Origin: Rhizobium sp. AAP43
GTDB lineage: Bacteria > Pseudomonadota > Alphaproteobacteria > Rhizobiales > Rhizobiaceae
Direction: 5' to 3'
NCBI RefSeq assembly: GCF_001296045.1
Contig: NZ_LJHS01000005.1
Coordinates: 1-64,000 of the forward strand
Length of the DNA: 64,000 nucleotides
Part shown: in pieces, positions 34,081-43,271 of the stretch
Numbering within the stretch: the stretch's first letter is position 1
Layout: each line of letters begins with the position of its first letter
Position numbers and translations under genes: made by a program
Notes under the pieces: model-generated
What the model was told of the DNA's origin: nothing
What the model saw: the letters and a program-made list of their open reading frames with translations, nothing else
Databases searched by the model: none

Positions 34081-34923
34081 ATGACCTTTATGAGATCCGG
34101 CCTTGCCGGACTGACGATGCTCGCTGCCTTTTCGGTTGCTCATGCCGATGGTGTGATCAAGACAGCGCTCGACGGTACATTTGCCCCTCATGCCATGCCG
34201 ACCCTTGACGGAAAGGTCGAAGGCTTCAACGTCGACCTCGTCAATCTGATCGGCGAACGCCTCGGCAAGACGGTCGACCTGACCTCGGCCCAGTTTTCCG
34301 GGCTTATCCCGGCGCTCCAGGCCAAGACCTATGATTTTCTCGCCGCACCGGTCACGGTGAACAAGGAACGCTCGGCGAACCTGCTATTCACCGAAGGCTT
34401 CATGGACACCAATTTTGCCTTTGTCGTGCCGGCGGATGCTGCCGACTACAAATCTCTCGAAGACCTCAAGGGTAAGACGATCTCGGTCAACAAGGGCTCT
34501 GCCTATGACAGCTTCCTGCGCGAGCGCGAGGCGGAATACGGCTGGAAGATTGAAAGTTATGGCACCAATACCGATGCGGTTGCCGCCGTTATTGCCGGTC
34601 GTGCCGATGCGAACCTGGCCGGTGCCACGGTTGCTGCCTGGGCTGCCAAGCAGAACCCACAAGTCAAGCTGTCTTATGAATATCCGACCGGTCTCGTCTG
34701 GGGTCTGGCCTTCCGCAAGGATGACGTGGAAGGGCGCAACCTTGTCGACAAGGCAATCGAATGCCTGAAGATCGACGGCTCCATGGCCAAGCTGTCGGAG
34801 AAATGGTTCGGCACGACGCCGGTAGCCGGCACAACCATCGTCACACCCACCAAGGGTTACGGCGTCCCGGGTTTCGAGGGTTATAGCGAAGACGAGCATC
34901 AGGCGTCCTGCGACCTGAAGTGA
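34081..34923 (+). CDS. Polar amino-acid ABC transporter periplasmic binding protein
   Basis: A 280-residue family 3 solute-binding protein with signal peptide MTFMRSGLAGLTMLAAFSVAHA. Family features are GFNVDLVNLIGERLGK, SGLIPALQAKTYD, LKGKTISVNKGS and the C-terminal EKWFG. The ATG at 34081 has AGGAG nine bases upstream; an ATG nine bases later and an upstream in-frame ATG at 34024 are less likely. The ligand is probably a hydantoin, carbamoyl amino acid or D-amino acid given the downstream enzymes. Confidence 0.9.
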   Translation: MTFMRSGLAGLTMLAAFSVAHADGVIKTALDGTFAPHAMPTLDGKVEGFNVDLVNLIGERLGKTVDLTSAQFSGLIPALQAKTYDFLAAPVTVNKERSANLLFTEGFMDTNFAFVVPADAADYKSLEDLKGKTISVNKGSAYDSFLREREAEYGWKIESYGTNTDAVAAVIAGRADANLAGATVAAWAAKQNPQVKLSYEYPTGLVWGLAFRKDDVEGRNLVDKAIECLKIDGSMAKLSEKWFGTTPVAGTTIVTPTKGYGVPGFEGYSEDEHQASCDLK

Positions 34924-34934
34924 CGTTTGCCTTT

Positions 34935-34962
34935 GGGGTGGTGGGGTCTTTCCCGCCACCCC
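34935..34962 (+). other. Intra-operon stem-loop after the binding-protein gene
   Basis: GGGGTGG (34935-34941) pairs with CCACCCC (34956-34962), and GGG/CCC inside it extends the stem. Located between the binding-protein and ATPase genes with no T tract; likely raises binding-protein expression by protecting its mRNA. Confidence 0.5.
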
Positions 34963-34984
34963 ATGCTCTCGCGGGAGACCCTGA

Positions 34985-35728
34985 ATGACCAACCGTCCTA
35001 TGCTGGAAATCGTTTCGCTGCAGAAGCGGTTCGGCGACAATCATATCCTCCGTGACATCAACCTGAAGGTTGCCAAGGGAGAACTCGTCTTCGTCATCGG
35101 CCCATCCGGGTCTGGTAAAAGCACGTTGCTCAGGTGCTGCAACAGGCTGGAGGAGCCGTCCGGTGGGGATATCGTCCTTGATGGCCGCAACATCATGAGC
35201 GGCACCAGCCGTGACCTTGCGCAGATGCGTCTGAAGGTTGGCATGGTTTTCCAGGGGTTCCATCTCTATCCGCACATGAGCGTTCTGAAGAATGTCACCC
35301 TGGCGCAGTGCAAGGCCCTGAAGCGCTCCACCGCAGACGCAACTGCGCGGGCGATGGAGATGCTTGAAGGTGTGGGCCTTGCGCACAAGGCCGAAGCCAT
35401 GCCCTCCGAGCTTTCGGGCGGCCAGCAGCAGCGTGTCGCCATCGCGCGGGCGCTCGCACTTGATCCGCTGGTCATGCTGTTTGACGAACCAACATCCGCG
35501 CTTGATCCGGAACTGGTGGGCTCCGTGCTCGCGGTTATGAAGGACCTCAAGGGCAAGGGCATGACGATGCTTGTCGTCAGTCATGAAATGGGTTTTGCCC
35601 GCGAGGCGGCAGACCGCATTGTGTTCATGGATGGCGGCGTGATCGTGGAAGAGGGGCCGCCTGAGGAGATTTTTTCCAACCCGAAGACGGATCGCGCCCG
35701 CAGCTTCCTGTCACGCGTCAGGGGATAG
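34985..35728 (+). CDS. Polar amino-acid ABC transporter ATPase (GlnQ/HisP class)
   Basis: A 247-residue ATPase with Walker [10 protein letters not shown] (about 39-47), Q-loop [10 protein letters not shown], signature [15 protein letters not shown], Walker [15 protein letters not shown] and switch VVSHEMGFA. Gene order binding protein-ATPase-permease-permease is standard for this family. CGGGAGACCCTGA precedes the start. Confidence 0.94.
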   Translation: MTNRPMLEIVSLQKRFGDNHILRDINLKVAKGELVFVIGPSGSGKSTLLRCCNRLEEPSGGDIVLDGRNIMSGTSRDLAQMRLKVGMVFQGFHLYPHMSVLKNVTLAQCKALKRSTADATARAMEMLEGVGLAHKAEAMPSELSGGQQQRVAIARALALDPLVMLFDEPTSALDPELVGSVLAVMKDLKGKGMTMLVVSHEMGFAREAADRIVFMDGGVIVEEGPPEEIFSNPKTDRARSFLSRVRG

Positions 35729-35735
35729 CCGCACC

Positions 35736-36413
35736 ATGCAGCGCTTCCTTGAAACCTTCTTCAATCACGACGTGATGGTGCGCTATCTCCCGGATATCGT
35801 GGCTGGCGTCTGGGTTGCTCTCTGGATCGGTCTGATGGTGGTCGTAGCCGGTGTGGCTATGGGGCTTGCGCTTGCCTGCCTCAGAACCTGCCGCATCCGG
35901 ATCTGTAATGTCTTCATCATCGCCTTTGCGGATATCTTTCGCGCCTTGCCGCCTCTGGTCCTGATCCTGATTCTGTATTTCGGTCTCCCCGGAGCCGGCA
36001 TCCGGCTATCGGGGCCGATGGTCCTGTTCATCGTCCTGTCCCTGACCCTCGCTGCATTCGCGGAGGAGATCTTCTGGGCCGGTTTTCTCTCGGTCGAGAA
36101 GGGCCAGTGGGAAGCGGGTCTCTCGACCGGCCTTGGGTTTGGCGGGACGCTGCTTCACATTGCCTTGCCGCAGGCCGTCCGCCTTGCCTTGCCGCCTTTG
36201 GTCAACCGCGTGCTGGCGATCACCAAGATGACTGCGCTCGGCTCCGTTATCGGCGTTTCGGAAGTGCTGTCGGCAGCGACTACGGCGCAGAGCTTTTCCG
36301 GCAGTGCAACGCCGCTTTCGCTCGCAGCCATCGCCTATCTGATCATTTTCCTGCCGCTGGTCTGGGCCGCGCGATGGTTCGAGCGGCGCCACGAACGGCG
36401 AAGGAGGACCTGA
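35736..36413 (+). CDS. Polar amino-acid ABC transporter permease 1 (HisM/GlnP class)
   Basis: A 225-residue inner-membrane permease with about five hydrophobic spans and the family motifs DIFRALPPLVLILILYFGLP and the EAA-like coupling loop GQWEAGLSTGLGF. It starts seven bases after the ATPase stop and ends two bases before the second permease, with which it forms the channel. Confidence 0.93.
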   Translation: MQRFLETFFNHDVMVRYLPDIVAGVWVALWIGLMVVVAGVAMGLALACLRTCRIRICNVFIIAFADIFRALPPLVLILILYFGLPGAGIRLSGPMVLFIVLSLTLAAFAEEIFWAGFLSVEKGQWEAGLSTGLGFGGTLLHIALPQAVRLALPPLVNRVLAITKMTALGSVIGVSEVLSAATTAQSFSGSATPLSLAAIAYLIIFLPLVWAARWFERRHERRRRT

Positions 36414-36415
36414 CC

Positions 36416-37081
36416 ATGCAGAGCCTCATCGACCAGTTCTTCAATATCCCGATCATGCTGAAAACATTGCCGTTGATGCTGAACGGCCTGTGGATGACCG
36501 CGAAACTGTGTGTGGCTGTCATCCTGCTCGGTCTCGCCGGTGGCCTTTTCGTCGCGCTTGCCAATCTCAGCCAGCGCGCCTGGATCAGGCTGCCTTCACT
36601 CCTGCTCACGGATATCTTCCGGGCGCTGCCGCCGCTTGTGCTTTTGATTTTCATCTATTCGGGCCTGCCCTTTGCGGGCGTCGAGATCTCGCCCTTTGCT
36701 GCTGTGGTGCTGGCCTTCCTGATGAACAACTCGGCCTACTATGCCGAGGTCTACCGGGCCGGCATCCTGTCGGTCGGCAAGGGGCAATGGGAGGCCGCAC
36801 GGTCTACCGGTCTCAGCAAGAGCCAGACACTGACCTCTGTCGTCCTGCCCCAAGCGATCCGCAATGTGCTTCCGGACCTTTTGTCCAACACGATCGAGGT
36901 GGTGAAACTCACCTCGCTTGCCTCGGTCGTCTCGCTATCGGAGCTCCTCTACAGCGCGAATATGGCGCGTTCGATTACCTATAATGCATCGCCGCTCGTC
37001 CTTGCGGCGCTGATCTATCTCATCCTGCTCTGGCCTGTGGTGCGGCTTGTCAGTCGTTTCCAGAAAAGCCTTGCAGCGTGA
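36416..37081 (+). CDS. Polar amino-acid ABC transporter permease 2 (HisQ class)
   Basis: A 221-residue permease paralogous to the preceding one: DIFRALPPLVLLIFIYSGLP, EVYRAGILSVGKGQWEAARSTG and a C-terminal LPQAIRNVLPDLLSN. AAGGAGG lies just upstream of the ATG, within the end of the preceding gene. Followed by the carbamoylase gene. Confidence 0.93.
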   Translation: MQSLIDQFFNIPIMLKTLPLMLNGLWMTAKLCVAVILLGLAGGLFVALANLSQRAWIRLPSLLLTDIFRALPPLVLLIFIYSGLPFAGVEISPFAAVVLAFLMNNSAYYAEVYRAGILSVGKGQWEAARSTGLSKSQTLTSVVLPQAIRNVLPDLLSNTIEVVKLTSLASVVSLSELLYSANMARSITYNASPLVLAALIYLILLWPVVRLVSRFQKSLAA

Positions 37082-37109
37082 CCAACGAGACTTGAGAAGG
37101 TTAATGACT

Positions 37110-38036
37110 ATGACGCGAATGATTATCGCCGGCGCGCAGCTCGGAGCCATCCAGAAGGCGGATAGCCGCGATGTGGTGGTGGCCCGTATGCTGGCGCTCC
37201 TCAATGAGGCCGCGTCCCGTGGCGCAACACTGGTCGTTTATCCCGAACTGGCGCTGACAACATTCTTTCCGCGCTGGTACATGCCGGATTGGAACGAGGT
37301 CGACACCTGGTTCGAAACGGAAATGCCCAGTCGCGCCACCTTGCCGCTCTTTGAGCGGGCCCGCGAACTCGGCGTGGCGATCAGCTTCGGCTATGCCGAA
37401 CTCACGCCGGAGGGGCAGCATTTTAACACCTCGATCATGACCAACCGCAAAGGCGAGATCATTGGCAAGTATCGCAAGGTGCATCTGCCGGGGCATGTCG
37501 AGTATGACACCGAGCGCGCTTTTCAGCACATGGAGAAGCGCTATTTCTTGCCCGGCGATCTGGGTTTCAATGTCTGGCGCAATGAAGGCGTCATCATGGG
37601 CATGGCAATCTGCAACGACCGCCGCTGGCCAGAGACCTATCGCTGCATGGGTCTGCAGGGCGTCGAGCTGATCACGATCGGCTACAACACGCCTGCGGTG
37701 AACAGCCAGATGAGCGCCGAGGGGCAGGAAAAGCGCCTGTTCCACTCCGACCTGTCGTTGCAATCGGGCGCTTATCAGAACGCCTCCTTCGTCGTTGGCG
37801 TCGCCAAGGCCGGTGTCGAGGATGGCCATCCGCTGATTGGTGGCTCCATCATTGTCGATCCGGACGGTTTCGTGCTTGCCCGCGCCGAGACTGAAGAAGA
37901 TGAACTGATCCTGGCCGATTGCGACTTCGCGAAATGTGCCTTTGGCAAGACGACGATCTTCGATTTCGAACGCCACCGGCGCGTCGAGCATTATGGTCGC
38001 ATCACGTCGCAGACCGGCGTCATCATCGAAGTCTGA
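37110..38036 (+). CDS. N-carbamoyl-D-amino-acid amidohydrolase (D-carbamoylase)
   Basis: A 308-residue nitrilase-superfamily enzyme that hydrolyses N-carbamoyl-D-amino acids to D-amino acids, CO2 and ammonia. The catalytic triad is E46 (VVYPELALTTFFPRW), K123 (KYRKVHLPGH) and C168 (MAICNDRRWPE). EKRYFLPGDLGF and GGYNTP-like IGYNTPAVN match the well-known Agrobacterium enzyme (304 residues, E47/K127/C172). Two ATGs six bases apart; I chose 37110 because GAAGG is then nine bases away and the product begins MTRM like the Agrobacterium protein. Confidence 0.93.
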   Translation: MTRMIIAGAQLGAIQKADSRDVVVARMLALLNEAASRGATLVVYPELALTTFFPRWYMPDWNEVDTWFETEMPSRATLPLFERARELGVAISFGYAELTPEGQHFNTSIMTNRKGEIIGKYRKVHLPGHVEYDTERAFQHMEKRYFLPGDLGFNVWRNEGVIMGMAICNDRRWPETYRCMGLQGVELITIGYNTPAVNSQMSAEGQEKRLFHSDLSLQSGAYQNASFVVGVAKAGVEDGHPLIGGSIIVDPDGFVLARAETEEDELILADCDFAKCAFGKTTIFDFERHRRVEHYGRITSQTGVIIEV

Positions 38037-38048
38037 GGAGCAGGACGT

Positions 38049-39509
38049 ATGGCAGACTTCGATACGGTCATTCACGGCGGCACCCTGGTTACGGCCGGGG
38101 AGACGTTCAAGGCGGATATCGGCATTTGCGGTGGCACCATCGCTGCGATCTGCGACCGGATCGTCGGCGGGGAGCACCGGATCGATGCCGGCGGCAAACT
38201 CGTCCTGCCTGGCGGTATCGAAGGGCATTGCCACATCGCGCAAGAAAGCTCTTCCGGCGTGATGACTTCCGACGACTATTATTCCGGTTCGGTGTCCGCA
38301 GCCTTTGGCGGCAATTCCTGCTTCATTCCATTTGCCGCCCAGCACCGCGGTCAGGCGATATCAGAGGTCATCGCCACCTATGACAGCCGCGCCATACCCA
38401 ACGCTGTCATCGACTATTCCTATCACCTGATCATCTCGGACCCGTCGCCTTCGGTCCTTGCCGAACTTCCCGGGGTTTTCGAGCGCGGCATCACCTCGTT
38501 CAAGGTGTTCATGACCTATGACCTGATGAATATCGGGGATGGCGGCATGCTCGACATTCTGGCCCTTGCCAAGACCTATGGCGCGCTGACCATGGTCCAT
38601 GCCGAGAACAACGAGATGGTGAAGTGGATGAACCGGCGCTTTGCGGCCGCCGGGCTGACCGAACCGAGATATCATGCACTCAGCCGTCCGGAACTGGCCG
38701 AGGAAGAAGCGATCAACCGGGCCATCTCGCTCGCCAAGCTGGTCGACACGCCTCTGTTCATTGTCCATGTGTCGACACGTGGCGGGGCGGAGATCGTGCG
38801 GCGCGAGAAGCTGGCTGGAACGCGGCTCTTCGCCGAGACCTGCCCGCAATATCTGGCGCTGACCCGTGCCGACCTCGACCGATCCGGTATGGAGGGCGCG
38901 AAATATGTCTGCTCGCCGCCCTTGCGCGACCGCGAGACCCAGGAGGCGCTATGGCAGCATATCCGAACGGGCACGTTTGAAAGCGTATCGTCGGACCATG
39001 CGCCGTATCGTGCGGATGCGACAGGCAAGTTTTCCAACGGGGTGGATGTGCCATATGCCAAAATCGCAAACGGCATGCCGGGCATCGCCATGCGATTGCC
39101 CTATCTGTTTTCGGAGGGCGTGGCGAAAGGCCGGATCACCCTTGGCGATTTCGTTCGCCTGTCCAGCGCGAATGCCGCGCGGGTGTTCGGGCTTGATCGC
39201 AAAGGCAGCCTGATGCCCGGCTTCGATGCTGACATTGCCATCTGGAATCCGGAGGAGCGTCGCAAGGTGACGCTCGCGGATCAGCACGACAATATGGACT
39301 ACACACCGTTCGAGGGCATGGAGTTTACCGGCTGGCCGGAATTGGTCATGAATCGGGGGCGGATCGTGGTCGAGAAAGGCGCGCTGAAGGCCGCGCGCGG
39401 GCAGGGGCAGTTCGTGGCGCGCAAGCCGACCGATACGGGAACGATGCCGGGCTACCGGGCCGTCGAATTCGTTGTTGCTGCGGCCTATGGCCATGAGGTG
39501 GCCCCATGA
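38049..39509 (+). CDS. Hydantoinase/dihydropyrimidinase
   Basis: A 486-residue cyclic amidohydrolase that opens 5-substituted hydantoins (or dihydropyrimidines) to N-carbamoyl amino acids. Binuclear metal ligands visible: H60-C-H62, the carboxylated lysine K152 (SFKVFMTY), H184 (MVHAEN), H240 (IVHVST) and D316 (SSDHAP). Twelve bases after the carbamoylase gene and overlapping the racemase gene by four bases. The carbamoylase next door indicates D-specific hydantoin use. Confidence 0.93.
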   Translation: MADFDTVIHGGTLVTAGETFKADIGICGGTIAAICDRIVGGEHRIDAGGKLVLPGGIEGHCHIAQESSSGVMTSDDYYSGSVSAAFGGNSCFIPFAAQHRGQAISEVIATYDSRAIPNAVIDYSYHLIISDPSPSVLAELPGVFERGITSFKVFMTYDLMNIGDGGMLDILALAKTYGALTMVHAENNEMVKWMNRRFAAAGLTEPRYHALSRPELAEEEAINRAISLAKLVDTPLFIVHVSTRGGAEIVRREKLAGTRLFAETCPQYLALTRADLDRSGMEGAKYVCSPPLRDRETQEALWQHIRTGTFESVSSDHAPYRADATGKFSNGVDVPYAKIANGMPGIAMRLPYLFSEGVAKGRITLGDFVRLSSANAARVFGLDRKGSLMPGFDADIAIWNPEERRKVTLADQHDNMDYTPFEGMEFTGWPELVMNRGRIVVEKGALKAARGQGQFVARKPTDTGTMPGYRAVEFVVAAAYGHEVAP

Positions 39510-40180
39510 CCGATTTTGTTTTCGGGCCGATTCTGGTCATCAATCCCAACAGCTCCGAGGTTGTTACCGAAGGCCTCAGAGAGGCACTTTCCGGCTTTGG
39601 TTTTCCGGGCGCGCCTGCGATCGAATGCATCACCATTGCGCATGGCCCGCCGGGTGTGGTCACGCAACGCCATGTGGACGAAGCCGCCCTCAATACGGCG
39701 GCCGTGATCGAGGAGCGGCCGGATGCCAGCGCCTTCGTGCTCGCATGCTATTCGCAGCCCGGACTGGACCTTGCCCGGTCGATCACGTCGCGCCCTGTCT
39801 ACGGCATTCAGGATGCGGGTGTGCTTTCGGCCCTTGCTCTTGCCGACATGTTCGGTGTCATCGCGGTTGCGGAAGCGTCGATTCCGCGCCATCTGCGCAA
39901 TCTTCGGCGCCTGGGCGTCGATCACCGTCTGGCCGGCGAAGTGGCGCTTGCGGGTTCGATTTCGGTCGCCGATAGCGGGCATGGTGAAGAAAGTTATGGT
40001 CTTTTGCTCCAGGCGGCGAACAGGCTCAAGGCCATGGGCGCCGGGGCGATCGTGCTCGGATGTGCGGGGATGTCCGGCCACAGAAAGCGTCTTGAACAAG
40101 AGACAGGCGTTGCAGTCATCGATCCGACGCAGGCGGCGGTCGCCATGGCCTTCGGAAACCTTGTCACGGGTCTTGCATGA
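39506..40180 (+). CDS. Asp/Glu/hydantoin racemase family protein, probable hydantoin racemase
   Basis: A 224-residue cofactor-independent racemase with two catalytic cysteines, C81 (FVLACYSQPG) and C186 (IVLGCAGMSG), and N-terminal VINPNSSE. It would interconvert D- and L-5-substituted hydantoins so that the D-specific pathway can use both. ATGA overlaps with the hydantoinase before it and the LysR gene after it show one coupled transcript. Confidence 0.9.
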   Translation: MTDFVFGPILVINPNSSEVVTEGLREALSGFGFPGAPAIECITIAHGPPGVVTQRHVDEAALNTAAVIEERPDASAFVLACYSQPGLDLARSITSRPVYGIQDAGVLSALALADMFGVIAVAEASIPRHLRNLRRLGVDHRLAGEVALAGSISVADSGHGEESYGLLLQAANRLKAMGAGAIVLGCAGMSGHRKRLEQETGVAVIDPTQAAVAMAFGNLVTGLA

Positions 40181-41097
40181 GCGAACTCCCTGCCAAGTCT
40201 GATATATCGCTTCGTCTTCTCGAAATTTTCGACGCCATCATGCGGTGCGGCACCACGGTGGAAGCGGCGGAGCAGCTCGGAATCTCGCAGCCGGCCGTCT
40301 CGAACGGCATCCGGCAGCTTGAGGTGCAGACCGGGGTCACCCTGTTTGAGCGCCTGCATCGACGCCTCCAGCCAACGGAGGAGGCGGTCGCCCTGCATGA
40401 AGACATAAAGCCGGTTTTCGGTCTCTTGCGCGGCTTTGCGGATCGCGCCCGTGACATGCGGCAGGGGCTGTCTGGACGCTTGCGGATCATCTCGACGCCG
40501 CCACTTGGTCACACGGTGGCGCCGCTGGCGATGCGGCGGTTTCTCAAGGAGCGCACAGGTGTTTCGGTCGCCTATGACGTTCGACGGTTGGAGCATGTCA
40601 TCGAAGCGGTTCAGAGCGGCAGTGCGGATCTCGGCCTTGCGCTTGCGATCGAGCGCCATCCGGCCGTCAATGTCGAGGTTCTGGCACGGACGCACATGGT
40701 CGCGGTCGTGCCCAAGGCTGCCAGGGTGGACGATAGCACGGTCAGCGCCGAGTTTCTGTCGCGTGGCGATTTCATCGGACTGGAGATCGATTCCCGCCTC
40801 GGGCATATGGTCCGGGCAGCCTTCGAGCGTGACGGGGCGCCCTATCACCCACGCGTCGAGGTTCGCTATTGCGCCACCGCCGCCGTGCTGGCGACCGCCG
40901 GTATCGGGTCTGCAGTCATCGACCCATATACCGCGGCCTTCCACAAGACACCCGATATCGTGGAGCGATCCTTCCTGCCACCCATTGAAGTTCCAGCCGT
41001 TCTAATCACCCGCAAGGGCGTGCCGCGCTCGAGACTCCTGCATGCCTTCATTTCCGAGATGAAGCGGGCACTGTCGGAGTTCGGCACCGGCGGCTGA
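40177..41097 (+). CDS. LysR-family transcriptional regulator
   Basis: A 306-residue LysR regulator with an N-terminal winged helix-turn-helix (AAEQLGISQPAVSNGIRQLE, about 30-49) and a C-terminal substrate-binding domain. It is translated from an ATGA overlap with the racemase gene, i.e. inside the operon it probably controls, which implies autoregulation. The likely effector is a hydantoin, carbamoyl amino acid or D-amino acid. Confidence 0.9.
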   Translation: MSELPAKSDISLRLLEIFDAIMRCGTTVEAAEQLGISQPAVSNGIRQLEVQTGVTLFERLHRRLQPTEEAVALHEDIKPVFGLLRGFADRARDMRQGLSGRLRIISTPPLGHTVAPLAMRRFLKERTGVSVAYDVRRLEHVIEAVQSGSADLGLALAIERHPAVNVEVLARTHMVAVVPKAARVDDSTVSAEFLSRGDFIGLEIDSRLGHMVRAAFERDGAPYHPRVEVRYCATAAVLATAGIGSAVIDPYTAAFHKTPDIVERSFLPPIEVPAVLITRKGVPRSRLLHAFISEMKRALSEFGTGG

Positions 41098-41123
41098 GGC
41101 ATGAGGATGACAGAGGAACTCGT

Positions 41124-41789
41124 ATGAAAGACGACACCGCGCATACGCATTTTGATTTCACCCAGTTGACCGAACGGGAGCGCTACAAGCTTCTGATCGG
41201 CACGGTCATCCCCCGTCCGATCGCGCTGGTGACAACCCTGAGCCGTGCGGGTCAGGCGAATGCCGGTCCCTTCAGCTTCTTCAATGTTCTGACCCATGAT
41301 CCGGCACTTGTGGCGATCGGCGTCGAGAACCATGCTGACCTCAGCTACAAGGACACGGCCCGCAATATTCGGGAAACCGGCGAGTTTACCGTACATATCG
41401 TTGACAGCGACCTCGTCGAGCAGATGGAGATCTGCGCGATCAAGTTCGGACCTGATGTCGATGAATTGCAGGAGGCCGGCCTCGCGACGGTTTCGGGGCA
41501 GATGGTGCGTAGTCCGCGTATCCTGGCGGCACCTGCGGCCCTCGAATGCCGCCGGCATACGACATTGCAGGTGGGACCTGCGCGCGAGATCATCATTGGC
41601 GAGGTTCTCGGCCTCTTCGTGCGCAGCGACGCCGTCGATCCCTCAAACCTTCATGTCGATCAAGCCCTGATGGATGCGGTCGGGCGCCTGGGTGGATATC
41701 TCTACACAAGGACCCAGGAGCAGTTCGAGCACAAGACACTCAGCGTCGAGGCGTATCGCCGGCGACAGGAGGAGGGCAGGACCGGCTGA
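41124..41789 (+). CDS. Flavin reductase-like FMN-binding protein
   Basis: A 221-residue protein of the flavin reductase-like split-barrel family: PRPIALVTTLSRAGQANAGPFSFFNVL near residues 30-56 is the FMN-binding core, and VGPAREIIIGEV is the family's central strand block. It could supply reduced FMN to a monooxygenase such as the LLM protein at 31556, or be a stand-alone oxidoreductase. Last gene in the hydantoin operon, 26 bases after LysR, with AGAGGAACTCGT before the ATG. Converges with cysG with a 15-base gap and no terminator seen. Confidence 0.82.
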   Translation: MKDDTAHTHFDFTQLTERERYKLLIGTVIPRPIALVTTLSRAGQANAGPFSFFNVLTHDPALVAIGVENHADLSYKDTARNIRETGEFTVHIVDSDLVEQMEICAIKFGPDVDELQEAGLATVSGQMVRSPRILAAPAALECRRHTTLQVGPAREIIIGEVLGLFVRSDAVDPSNLHVDQALMDAVGRLGGYLYTRTQEQFEHKTLSVEAYRRRQEEGRTG

Positions 41790-41804
41790 TGCGTTCCCAG
41801 CCGC

Positions 41805-43271
41805 TCATATCGCTGCGGCCACAGTTTCCGGCTGCCAGCGTGAACGATCAACCGTCATCTCTGCCTCAAATGCATTGCCGATACCGATCAGGACGGGCTC
41901 GTCCAGTCCCATATCCTGCATCGCCCTCGGGAGATGTGCGAGCCTTCCCCGCCAGGAACGCTGGTTCGAGCGGCTGATCGCCGAGGCGATGACGACAGGG
42001 GTCGTGGCCGGCATGCCAGCCACGCGCAGCTTTTCCTCGATCGACCCGGCTGTCCGGCCACCCATGTAGAAGATCGTGGATTGGCGTGGGTCGGCAAGCG
42101 AAGGCCAGTCCAGCGATTGCGGCAGTTCGCCGTGGCGGGAATGACCGGTGACGAAGCGGACTTGCTGGGCGTGGTCGCGATGGGTCAGCGACACGCCGAG
42201 CGATGCCGCCATGGCAGAGGCGGCCGTGATGCCGGGGACCACCTCGACCGCGATGCCTTCCTGGCGCAACCGTGCGATTTCTTCGCCGGCACGGCCGAAG
42301 ATCATGGGATCGCCGGATTTCAGCCGGACAACCCGTTTGCCCGCCTTGGCAAACATCACCATCATGTCGTTGATGTCTTCCTGCCGGCAGCTTTCGCGGC
42401 CGCCGCGTTTGCCGACCAACATGCGCTTGGCTTCGCGCCGCGCCAGCTCCAGAACCTCTGGCGAGACCAGATCGTCGAAGAGAATGACGTCGGCGGCCTG
42501 AAGTGCGCGCATGGCTTTCAGCGTCAGAAGCTCCGCGTCGCCGGGCCCGGCGCCGACCAGCGTCACGCAGCCAGCGCTTGGTGCCTTCGCAATACGATCT
42601 GCCTCGGTCAGAAGGATTGCGGCTGTTTCGTCGTCCGGTGCATGGTTCGAACCGAGCCCGCGATCAACGAACCTCTCCCAGAAAAGTCGACGTCGCGCAC
42701 CGGGTGCCAATCTGAGGTTCACCGCATCGCGCATGGTCTGCGCCAGGCGAGCCCAATCCTTCAAGGCAGGCGGCAGAAGCGTTTCGATCCGCTGCCGGAT
42801 GGCCTGGGCAAGAATGGGGGCGGCGCCATCCGTTGAGATCGAGACGATCACCGGCGACCGGTTGACGATCGAGCCGAACTGGAACTGGCAATAGGCCGGC
42901 TTGTCGATCACATTGACCGGCACGCCGGCTGCGCGGGCCGCACAGAAGAAAGCCTTCGCCTCTTCATCGGTTTCGCAGTCGGCGAGGGCAAGCGCCGCGC
43001 CTTGAAATATGCCGCAATGCCAGGGATGCGCATGATGGTTCACCGAGCCCGCGGCAATCATGGCCTGCATTGTCTCGCCGAGATGCTCGCAGCCGCAATA
43101 GACATCGACGGTTGCGCCACAGGCAAGAAGAAGCTCCGTCTTCCAGGCGGCCGCCTCCGAACCACCGGCGATGACGGCCCGTTTGCCGGTGAGGTTCCAG
43201 AAAACGGGCAGCTTGGCGAGTGGCGCGATGCGCTCCGGTGTCTTATTCGGCGGCGAGAACGTGCGTGGCAT
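41805..43271 (-). CDS. cysG: Trifunctional siroheme synthase
   Basis: A 488-residue CysG. The N-terminal part (about 1-200) is precorrin-2 dehydrogenase/sirohydrochlorin ferrochelatase (VFWNLTGKRAVIAGGSEAAAWKTELLL). The C-terminal part (about 225-470) is uroporphyrinogen-III C-methyltransferase (VTLVGAGPGDAELLTLKA, VRLKSGDPMIFGRAGEE, GITAASAMAASLG). It makes siroheme for NirB. I start at ATG 43271 with GGAGGATTGTCG upstream; the gene then overlaps the end of nasA by 29 bases. Last gene of the nitrate assimilation operon. Confidence 0.93.
   Translation of the reverse strand: MPRTFSPPNKTPERIAPLAKLPVFWNLTGKRAVIAGGSEAAAWKTELLLACGATVDVYCGCEHLGETMQAMIAAGSVNHHAHPWHCGIFQGAALALADCETDEEAKAFFCAARAAGVPVNVIDKPAYCQFQFGSIVNRSPVIVSISTDGAAPILAQAIRQRIETLLPPALKDWARLAQTMRDAVNLRLAPGARRRLFWERFVDRGLGSNHAPDDETAAILLTEADRIAKAPSAGCVTLVGAGPGDAELLTLKAMRALQAADVILFDDLVSPEVLELARREAKRMLVGKRGGRESCRQEDINDMMVMFAKAGKRVVRLKSGDPMIFGRAGEEIARLRQEGIAVEVVPGITAASAMAASLGVSLTHRDHAQQVRFVTGHSRHGELPQSLDWPSLADPRQSTIFYMGGRTAGSIEEKLRVAGMPATTPVVIASAISRSNQRSWRGRLAHLPRAMQDMGLDEPVLIGIGNAFEAEMTVDRSRWQPETVAAAI

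Noticed and set aside
37101..38345. 414-codon frame antisense to the carbamoylase/hydantoinase genes
   Set aside because: No family motif and no ribosome site; the sense-strand enzymes have full catalytic residues.
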